DNA of 64,000 nucleotides from assembly GCA_012837965.1 (NCBI GenBank), contig DUQF01000006.1, positions 20,237-84,236 on the forward strand. Direction: 5' to 3'. The translations under genes were made by a program, and so were the position numbers. Shown in pieces: positions 58,002-64,000 of the stretch. Source of the DNA: Clostridiales bacterium. Lineage in GTDB: Bacteria; Bacillota; Clostridia; Christensenellales; Aristaeellaceae. A model generated the notes under the pieces. That model saw only the letters and a program-made list of their open reading frames with translations. It searched no databases and was not told the origin of the DNA. How positions within the stretch are numbered: the first letter of the stretch is position 1; each line of letters opens with the position of its first letter.

Positions 58002-60062
58002 TCAGAACAGATGTATAGACACAAACACCTGCGCTAACAGACTGGCAACCAAGCTGACCACGGTAATTTGGGTGTTGATGGAGGGGCCTGCGGTGTCCTT
58101 GAAGGGGTCGCCTACCGTATCGCCAATGACTGCCGCTTTGTGGGCATCCGAGCCTCTGCCGCCTTCGTTACCGGCTTCCACGTACTTTTTGCTGTTGTCC
58201 CAAATGCCGCCGGAGTTGGACAGGAAGAGGGCCAGCAAAAGGCCTACGGCAATATTGCCAAGCAGGTAGCCGCCGATGGCGGGAACGCCGCCGATAAAGC
58301 CCACCAAAATGGTGGCGACAATAGCGATTAGACCGGCGGGAATTAACTCTCTTAAAGCGCCGGTGGTAGCGATGTCAATACAGCGGTTATAGTCGGGCTC
58401 TACACCTTCTTTACCTTCTGCCAAGCCTTCGATTTCCGTAAATTGACGGCGAATTTCAGCAATCATACGTTGAGCGTTCTTATCAACGCCCAGAATGAGC
58501 ATGGCGCTAAATACGGCGGGAATGGCAGCTCCCACCAAAACGCCGAAGAATACGGAGGGGTCCATAATGTCGAAGCCTTTGATGAGATGCTCTACCGTGC
58601 CGCCCAATCTGATAATAACTTCGTTGACTTCTTCAAGGAAAGCGCCAAGCAGGCTGATAACCGTAAGCCCCGCAGCGCCGACGGCAAAGCCCTTGGTCAC
58701 GGCCTTGACGGTGTTGCCGGCGGAGTCTAATTCATCGGCCACACGGATAGCATCTTCACCTAGGCCCCCCATTTCGGCAAGGCCGCGGGCATTATCCACA
58801 ATAGGGCCGTAGGCATCGTTTGAAATGATGGTGCCCACGATGGACAACATACCGACCGCCGCCATGGCGATGCCGAACATGCCGCCTAAGCGGTGGGCAA
58901 TCAAGGCGGAAAGGGCAATGCCAATCATGGAAGGCAGGGCAGACAGGAAGCCGTAGCTAACGCCCGATAGGATGGTAAAGGCCGGGCCGGCAGCCGAAGC
59001 TTTGGCTACCTTGCGTACAATAGGCATATTATCGTCGGTGAAGAAGTTGGTGGCAAGGCCGATTACAACGCCAACCAAAAGGCCAACGGCGCTTGCCGCC
59101 CAGTAACGCCACTCAAAACCGAAAATCAAGGTGGCAAGGGCGGTGAGCGCAAGGAAAATGCCCGTTGCGGTATAGGTGGACATGTTCAGCGCTTTGGTGG
59201 GTGAGCCGCCCTCTTTAATATCGCAAAGGTAAATGCCTGCGATGCTGGCCAGCAGGCCAAGGGCCGCGTAGCAAAAGACCATGGCAGGGCTTTTTGCGCT
59301 CATGCCTGTAGCAGTGGCCATGACTAAGGCAGCCGCCATGGTGGCGACGTTTGAGTCGAACAGGTCTGCGCCCATACCGGCTACGTCGCCCACATTGTCG
59401 CCCACGTTGTCGGCGATAACAGCGGGGTTGCGGGGATCGTCTTCGGGGATGCCAAGTTCCACTTTGCCGGCAAGGTCTGCGCTTACGTCGGCGGTCTTGG
59501 TGAAAATGCCGCCACCGGCCTTGGCAAACAGGGCAAGCGAGCTTGCGCCAAAGGAGAAAGAAAGCAGGACGCTTGCGTCGCCCACAAAAATCATAACGCC
59601 CATAACACCAAGCAGGCATAGGGCAACCACCACAAGGCCCATGACGGCGCCGCCGCGGAAACCTATGAGGAAAGCGGGTTTAATGTCTTCTTGGGCGGCC
59701 TCGGCACAGCGAGCGTTGGCCAGCGCCGCGACAAAAATACCGATTTTGCCGGCAACGGCGCTAAAGATTGTACCCAGAATGTAGCAAATAGCCATCTGCA
59801 GGTTTTTACCGATACTTTCTTGTATCCAAACGGGACGGGGAAGGAACAGGAAAATAAGAACGGCCATTACTCCGGCAAACAGGGCAAGGATCAGGTATTC
59901 TTTGCGCATAAAGGCATCGGCGCCTGAGCGAATAAGTCCCGCGATGCGGGCAACCTCAGCGTTTTCGTTCTTTTGCTGCTTGACCCACTGAATCAGTTGA
60001 TAGGCATAGAAAAAGGCCAGAGCAATAATCAGCGCTGAAAAGACATATACGACAATTAACAT
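58002..60062 (-). CDS. hppA: Membrane proton-translocating pyrophosphatase, K+-independent type
   Basis: 686 residues, about 16 membrane helices. The catalytic face is intact: KTADVSADLAGKVELGIPED (about 190-209), NVGDNVGDVAGMGADLFDS (about 219-238), and GDTVGDPFKDTAGPSINTQ (about 645-665). At the marker for potassium dependence it reads GNTVKAVTKGFAVG: lysine, and threonine three residues later, as in K+-independent proton pumps. The enzyme uses pyrophosphate to pump protons, saving ATP in anaerobes. GGAGG upstream. Confidence 0.95.
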   Translation of the reverse strand: MLIVVYVFSALIIALAFFYAYQLIQWVKQQKNENAEVARIAGLIRSGADAFMRKEYLILALFAGVMAVLIFLFLPRPVWIQESIGKNLQMAICYILGTIFSAVAGKIGIFVAALANARCAEAAQEDIKPAFLIGFRGGAVMGLVVVALCLLGVMGVMIFVGDASVLLSFSFGASSLALFAKAGGGIFTKTADVSADLAGKVELGIPEDDPRNPAVIADNVGDNVGDVAGMGADLFDSNVATMAAALVMATATGMSAKSPAMVFCYAALGLLASIAGIYLCDIKEGGSPTKALNMSTYTATGIFLALTALATLIFGFEWRYWAASAVGLLVGVVIGLATNFFTDDNMPIVRKVAKASAAGPAFTILSGVSYGFLSALPSMIGIALSALIAHRLGGMFGIAMAAVGMLSIVGTIISNDAYGPIVDNARGLAEMGGLGEDAIRVADELDSAGNTVKAVTKGFAVGAAGLTVISLLGAFLEEVNEVIIRLGGTVEHLIKGFDIMDPSVFFGVLVGAAIPAVFSAMLILGVDKNAQRMIAEIRRQFTEIEGLAEGKEGVEPDYNRCIDIATTGALRELIPAGLIAIVATILVGFIGGVPAIGGYLLGNIAVGLLLALFLSNSGGIWDNSKKYVEAGNEGGRGSDAHKAAVIGDTVGDPFKDTAGPSINTQITVVSLVASLLAQVFVSIHLF

Positions 60063-60194
60063 GGGAAACCTCCTTAAATGGTGTGAGCTGCCCCAAAGAA
60101 ATATACGTTGGCGCTAAGCCCGATTGGAAAAAAGTATATAATAAAATAGCCGAAATTACAACGGCTATTTTGTAAAAAGTGGCGCCCGTTTTTC

Positions 60195-60659
60195 CTAATT
60201 CAATGATTTTTCAAGGGTTCTTGTAAAACCTTCCAAATACTTTTGGTCTTCCCGTGTAAAGCGGTTGAGTACGGGGCTATCGATATCCAGCACCCCGTGG
60301 ACTGTGCCGTTTACACGCAGAGGAATAACAATTTCCGAGCGGGAAGCCTCGTCACATACAATGTGTCCGGGAAAAAGATGCACATCGGGTACGACAATGG
60401 TGCGGTTTTCCGCAGCGGCCGTTCCGCATACGCCTTTGCCTAAGGGAATGTGCGTGCAAGCGGGCTTGCCTTGAAAGGGATACAGGATGAGCTCATCCCC
60501 TATCAGGCGGTAAAAGCCCGCCCAGTTGATGTTGTCAAGGCTTTGCCATAAAAGGGCGGCGGCGTTTGAAAAAAGGCTGACAGGGTCGCTTACCCCTTGG
60601 CTTAAGGCGAGCAGGTTTTGTTCCAAGTTTTGGATAGCATAAAGGGTTTCTTGGTTCAT
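60195..60659 (-). CDS. msrC: GAF-domain free methionine-(R)-sulfoxide reductase
   Basis: 154 residues, a single GAF domain: INWAGFYRLIGDELILYPFQ, GKPACTHIPLGKGVCGTAAA, HIVCDEASRSEIVIPL. The three Cys (in ACTHI, KGVCGT, HIVCDE) correspond to the fRMsr catalytic set. The enzyme reduces free Met-R-sulfoxide. It overlaps the ABC/riboflavin kinase gene by four bases, so it is in the same operon, downstream of it. Confidence 0.9.
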   Translation of the reverse strand: MNQETLYAIQNLEQNLLALSQGVSDPVSLFSNAAALLWQSLDNINWAGFYRLIGDELILYPFQGKPACTHIPLGKGVCGTAAAENRTIVVPDVHLFPGHIVCDEASRSEIVIPLRVNGTVHGVLDIDSPVLNRFTREDQKYLEGFTRTLEKSLN

Positions 60660-62005
60660 AGGCTTTCCTCCAAAAACAAAAGGGCGGCGTCCACATCTTT
60701 TTGCAACTGTAAGGACAGGGCTTCTTTGGACGGGAAGGTAATTTCAGGGCGCAGGAAGTGTCGGTATTCAATGGTGAGGCGTTGTCCGTAGAGGTTGCCT
60801 TCAAAGTTTGGTATATGTACCTCTACGGTTTTTTCACCCTCGGGCAGGGTGGGGTGTTTACCTTGGTTCAGGACGGCGGGCAGCCTTTTTCCGCTTGGTA
60901 GTTCTGTCATCACGGCATAAACGCCCAGTTTCAAGGGCGGGGGATTGCCGTTAACGCATAGGTTAGCTGTTGGGAAACCTAAAGTGCGGCCAAGTCCTTT
61001 GCCTTTGATAACTTTGGCCGAAATGACGGCGAGCGGTTTTTGTCCGTTGTCCAAGGTGAGCATCTCTCCTTGCATTTCCTGTGCGACCTCCTGTTCGTGG
61101 GTGGAATAAATGAGGGTAGCGCCCCGGCGCATAAGCTGTGTGTACCGGATAGCGGTGCGGCGGTTGCGCTTATCCAGCCCCTTAAAGGCTTCATCCAAGA
61201 GAATAAGGGGAGCGTCTGCCAGCATAGCCCTTACAAGCGCCACACGCCGCCGCATGCCGCCCGACAGGGTGGAAACGGGGACAAGGCTGTCTTCTTTTGA
61301 CAGGCCGAGAACGGCCAAGTGGTGTTGGATGAGCAAAATTTTATGTTTATTGCTTAGTTTTTTCGCCTTAGTGGGGAATTGGTGGGGTTTTAGGTCGAAA
61401 TTAAGCGTGTTGGTGAGGGTGCCGCCCATATCCGTGGTTTCCATAGAAGAGAGAGCGTCACAAGTGGAGGAAGGCGCTTCGATATTGGGTTGAAATTCAG
61501 AAAAAGTGGTTTTATCACCCAAAACATTTGGCATATCTTCGATTTTTTCGGCGGTTATGTGGGGAAAGTCTGTAGTTGTGGGCGTTTCGTTAGCGGCAAA
61601 ACCGTTGCGAGTGGCGGAGGGGCCCATGTTCAAACCCATTTTTTTTGAAAAAAGAGGGTTTTTTATATACAAAAGTGGCTTTATGGCGCAAAATAGCTCA
61701 ACAAAATCGTCAAAAGTGGTGTTGCGCAGAGCAGGCAAGATATTTTCAACGGCGCTAACGTACTCGATTAGCCTATCCTCTTGAAAGACGGCGGCGATGC
61801 GCAGGGGCAATCCCGTGATACTACCTTGCTGAGGTTTTATGAGGCCTAACAACACCCGAAACAGGGTGGTTTTGCCAATGCCCGAAGCGCCCATCAGACA
61901 GGTAACGGAGGAAGCCTTAAAGGTATGGGAAAAGTTCTGGAGAACCCGCTTATTTTCAAAGGAAACGGAGAGGCCGCTGACTACAACATCGGAAAACTTG
62001 CGCAT
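60656..62005 (-). CDS. ABC ATPase fused to riboflavin kinase domain
   Basis: 449 residues. ATPase: GASGIGKTTLFRVLLG (Walker A, 39-54), VFQEDRLIEY (Q loop), STLSGGMRRRVALVRA (signature, 246-260), LILLDEAFKGLD (Walker B), STHEQEV (H loop, 301-307). Between Q loop and signature lies an insert of about 115 Ser/Thr-rich residues (105-220). Residues 326-449 match the RibF C-terminal domain: GLGRTLGFPTANLCVNG, KLGVYAVMTELPSGK, VLNQGKHPT, VEVHIPNFEGNLYGQRLTIE. This domain turns riboflavin into FMN. Neighbouring permease and binding protein complete a transporter. Uptake and trapping of riboflavin is the simplest reading. Confidence 0.88.
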   Translation of the reverse strand: MRKFSDVVVSGLSVSFENKRVLQNFSHTFKASSVTCLMGASGIGKTTLFRVLLGLIKPQQGSITGLPLRIAAVFQEDRLIEYVSAVENILPALRNTTFDDFVELFCAIKPLLYIKNPLFSKKMGLNMGPSATRNGFAANETPTTTDFPHITAEKIEDMPNVLGDKTTFSEFQPNIEAPSSTCDALSSMETTDMGGTLTNTLNFDLKPHQFPTKAKKLSNKHKILLIQHHLAVLGLSKEDSLVPVSTLSGGMRRRVALVRAMLADAPLILLDEAFKGLDKRNRRTAIRYTQLMRRGATLIYSTHEQEVAQEMQGEMLTLDNGQKPLAVISAKVIKGKGLGRTLGFPTANLCVNGNPPPLKLGVYAVMTELPSGKRLPAVLNQGKHPTLPEGEKTVEVHIPNFEGNLYGQRLTIEYRHFLRPEITFPSKEALSLQLQKDVDAALLFLEESL

Positions 62006-62006
62006 A

Positions 62007-62750
62007 TTATATCCTCCCCTTCATCAGGCGGTCGGCGATATACAGGAATAGCTTTTCAAATATGGCCGACAGCAGGATTAACACGGCAGTCCATGCGAAT
62101 AAATCGGCCGTGCTTAAATAAATCTTGGCATCGTACAGCTTTTCTCCGATGGTGCCGTCGGGCAGCCCGATGACTTCCGCAGCAATGCCCGATTTCCAAG
62201 CCATGCCTACCGCTGATTGCAGCGCACCCCGCAAAAAGGGCAGCAGCGCCGGTAGGCGGATGAGGCGCAGGCTATCAACATATGAAAAATGAAACACCCG
62301 TGCCATTTCAAGCAGTTGCTTGTCCGGCGCAAGAAAACCTTGCAGGGCGTTAAAGTAAATGAGCGGCAGCACCACCATCATGCTTATCAGGGTGGATAGC
62401 TGCCTGGCCCGCAGCCACATGAGGGCTAAAATGATAAACGAAGCCACGGGGATGGACTTGAGAACCGAAAAGTAGGGCTCAAACAGCGTTTGCAGCGCCG
62501 ATGAACGGGCAGCAAGTGCGGCAAACAATACGCCAATACCAATGCCAAGCATAAGCCCTGAGCTGATGCGTCCGGCGCTTTGCAAAATGCGCAGCCAAAA
62601 ATCTTGGGTCCTGACAAGCGCAAGCAAACGTACCCCCACTTGGTAGGGGGAAGCTAACAGCAGGGGTTGTTTAAGCAAAGTCGCCGCACCCTGCCACAAA
62701 AGCAGGGCGCAGGCGACAGCGACAAATTTTTTGCTTAGCTTTGCTTGCAT
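62007..62750 (-). CDS. ABC transporter permease (SsuC/ThiX/RibX type)
   Basis: 247 residues with about six helices. FEPYFSVLKSIPVASFIILALMW then the coupling loop (MARVFHFSYVDSLRLIRLPA, with PLIYFNALQGF before) are the BPD_transp_1 marks of taurine/thiamine-precursor permeases. It starts 16 bp after the binding protein gene and ends two bases before the ATPase fusion. Substrate is inferred to be a flavin from the kinase fusion. Confidence 0.9.
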   Translation of the reverse strand: MQAKLSKKFVAVACALLLWQGAATLLKQPLLLASPYQVGVRLLALVRTQDFWLRILQSAGRISSGLMLGIGIGVLFAALAARSSALQTLFEPYFSVLKSIPVASFIILALMWLRARQLSTLISMMVVLPLIYFNALQGFLAPDKQLLEMARVFHFSYVDSLRLIRLPALLPFLRGALQSAVGMAWKSGIAAEVIGLPDGTIGEKLYDAKIYLSTADLFAWTAVLILLSAIFEKLFLYIADRLMKGRI

Positions 62751-62766
62751 AGTCTTCCTTTAAAGT

Positions 62767-63732
62767 TTATTTTGCCAAATAATAGAAATCTTCTCCGGGC
62801 ATTTCTCCGCCGACGGCGGCGGGGTTGTGGGCAAACAAGACGCTTAGATAACCTTCCAAGGCGGTTTGCATCTCGATGCCCGTGATGCAAACTAAGTTGG
62901 TATAGGGCAGGGCTTCCTTGGCAATGGGCGCTTTGACAATACCGTATTCTTCCACTAAGAGGGCGGCTTCTTCCACCTGCTCGTTGGCGAAGGCGACGCT
63001 TGCTTCATAGTCTTTTAAGAACTGCGCCAAGGCATCGGGCCGGGCGTTTACAAAATTTTCATGAGCAAGCGCCACTGCCGTTACCAGGCGGCCGGCGTTT
63101 TCCTGCTTGTTCCACTCTTCTTCGAGGCTAAGCGCCACACGCAGTCCTTCCACCTGCTTTTGGGCTACCGTGACGAAGGGCTGGGGCAGCATGGCGATGC
63201 CCCCTTCCTGCTGGGATAACTTGGCTACCGCCTCGGTGGGCTCGCTGACCCACTCAATGGTTAGATCCTTATCAAAGTCAATACCGTTTGCGGATAAAAT
63301 GGTACGAAGGGCATATTCGGGGGTGGTGTTTTTGCCGGTGGCGTAAAGGGTCTTGCCCTTTAAGTCTTCCAAGCTCTGAACGCTATCGCCCTTTTCGACG
63401 ATGTACAAAACGCCCAACACGCCCACCGCCACCACCTTCACCTTGCCCTCGGACTTATTATACAGCACCGATGCAAGGTTGGCGGGAACGGACAGCAAAT
63501 CAAACTCGCCTTGTAGCAGGCGGGGTATTAGTTCGTCGGCGGTAGTCGCCATGGTAAAGTTGTAGGGGATGGGGGTTTTGTTGTTTTTGTTATCGGACAA
63601 TAGTTTCACAAGGCCCATGGTGGTGGGACCTTTCAGCCCGCCGATGTTAATGGGCGTGGTTTCGCCTGCAAACCCTGTGTTAAGGGACAGGAGCATGAGC
63701 AGGGATAAAAGTAATGCGGTTAATTTTTTCAT
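62767..63732 (-). CDS. NMT1-like substrate-binding protein (RibY candidate)
   Basis: 321 residues from ATG 63732 (GAAGGAGG upstream). Signal peptide MKKLTALLLSLLMLLSLNTG, cut at GFA-GE, no lipobox. INIGGLKGPTTMGLVKLLSD, TADELIPRLLQGEFDLLSVP and LEDLKGKTLYATGKNTTPEY are typical of NMT1/SsuA-like binding proteins for thiamine precursors, nitrate or flavins. Given the riboflavin kinase fusion, riboflavin is a reasonable ligand, but no FMN riboswitch is seen upstream. Confidence 0.85.
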   Translation of the reverse strand: MKKLTALLLSLLMLLSLNTGFAGETTPINIGGLKGPTTMGLVKLLSDNKNNKTPIPYNFTMATTADELIPRLLQGEFDLLSVPANLASVLYNKSEGKVKVVAVGVLGVLYIVEKGDSVQSLEDLKGKTLYATGKNTTPEYALRTILSANGIDFDKDLTIEWVSEPTEAVAKLSQQEGGIAMLPQPFVTVAQKQVEGLRVALSLEEEWNKQENAGRLVTAVALAHENFVNARPDALAQFLKDYEASVAFANEQVEEAALLVEEYGIVKAPIAKEALPYTNLVCITGIEMQTALEGYLSVLFAHNPAAVGGEMPGEDFYYLAK

Positions 63733-63820
63733 GAGATAACCTCCTTCCAAGGTTACTATCATTGTACCGCAAAAAACCTTTTAATAAACGAACCTTTATT
63801 CCTTGCTTGATGAAAAAAAG

Positions 63821-63918
63821 CTACCGGGACAAATCTGTCCCGATAGTAAAAGGGACGGAGCCAAGCTCCGTCCCTCAGACTGTAGACAAAGTCCCAGCCA
63901 TCTGCGCTGGGACTTTGT
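63821..63918 (-). terminator. Three tandem hairpins at the right edge
   Basis: CTACCGGGACA/TGTCCCGATAG (63821-63846), AGGGACGGAG/CTCCGTCCCT (63851-63875) and CAAAGTCCCAGC/GCTGGGACTTTG (63887-63918). On the minus strand the first two are followed by T-runs, so they end transcripts of a gene beyond the window and insulate the RibY-like promoter. Confidence 0.65.
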
Positions 63919-63972
63919 TCAATGAAACCCGTAAAACCCCTTAAAAATCAAGATCAAATCGAGGTTATATGG

Positions 63973-63978
63973 TATAAT
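63973..63978 (+). promoter_or_regulatory. Possible -10 box of a gene beyond the window
   Basis: TATAAT within GGTATAATATAG faces right. No convincing -35 box is seen, so this is weak. Confidence 0.3.
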
Positions 63979-64000
63979 ATAGATACAAAAACTCGAGGTA

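Noticed and set aside
63763..64000. FMN riboswitch upstream of the RibY-like gene
   Set aside because: The conserved FMN aptamer blocks are absent; only three simple hairpins that look like terminators are present.

Overview
The window looks like a piece of an anaerobic Clostridia chromosome, possibly Christensenellales or Oscillospirales relatives (inference from gene content: membrane pyrophosphatase, TAXI-type TRAP transporter, DUF3798 ABC operon, PolC-type replication protein, strong Shine-Dalgarno sites). It divides into a mobile element (about 1-38,091) and ordinary chromosome (about 38,092-64,000).

Mobile element, late region (1-12.3 kb, mostly minus strand). This is the packaging, head and neck module of an HK97-fold siphovirus. 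Read leftward it runs: DNA methylase, small and large terminase, HNH nuclease, portal, Clp-type protease, major capsid, head fiber, connectors, major tail protein, and a tail chaperone with a -1 frameshift. Two cargo insertions sit on the opposite strand: an Abi/HEPN gene between portal and HNH, and toxin-antitoxin genes at the end of the tail chaperone, where the gene's 3' end is duplicated. The tape measure gene and the integrase are not in the window.

Mobile element, early region (12.3-27 kb). A GC-rich amidoligase/GGCT cluster is followed by minus-strand genes for a zinc-ribbon protein, a protein sharing the amidoligase C-terminus, a short SAM synthetase, a DUF1492-type regulator, a SNF2 helicase broken at Walker A, VRR-NUC and a D5-type primase. 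Diverging on the plus strand are DUF2800, DUF2815 and a family A DNA polymerase. The divergence point carries three copies of a 32-bp bipartite repeat. A 12-base polar motif recurs across 13.7-15.8 kb.

Defence island (27.3-36.6 kb). Two leftward genes encode PD-(D/E)XK proteins, one of them fused to a two-cluster ferredoxin domain. Divergent from them is an apparent operon: HTH regulator, two DNA methyltransferases, a HamA-like protein with a long N-terminal extension, and a HamB-like helicase. I read this as a restriction-modification system with asymmetric-site logic merged with a Hachiman-like pair whose nuclease motif looks degenerate.

Right end (36.6-38.5 kb). Small element genes, a structured leader RNA, a regulator, and the 3' part of a tRNA-Val(CAC) with its terminator mark the attachment site. 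A second degenerate tRNA tail 350 bp further on suggests an older insertion at the same place.

Chromosome (38.5-64 kb). Contents: a four-gene ABC operon with a DUF3798 binding protein; an XRE regulator; a PolC-derived protein without catalytic residues next to a UDG-like protein; a SAM-type riboswitch before a MORN-like protein; ferritin; an orphan TrpB; a secreted hydrolase; a TAXI-TRAP transporter; a VanW protein; AzlCD; a K+-independent-type proton pyrophosphatase; free-methionine sulfoxide reductase; and an ABC transporter whose ATPase is fused to a riboflavin kinase domain.
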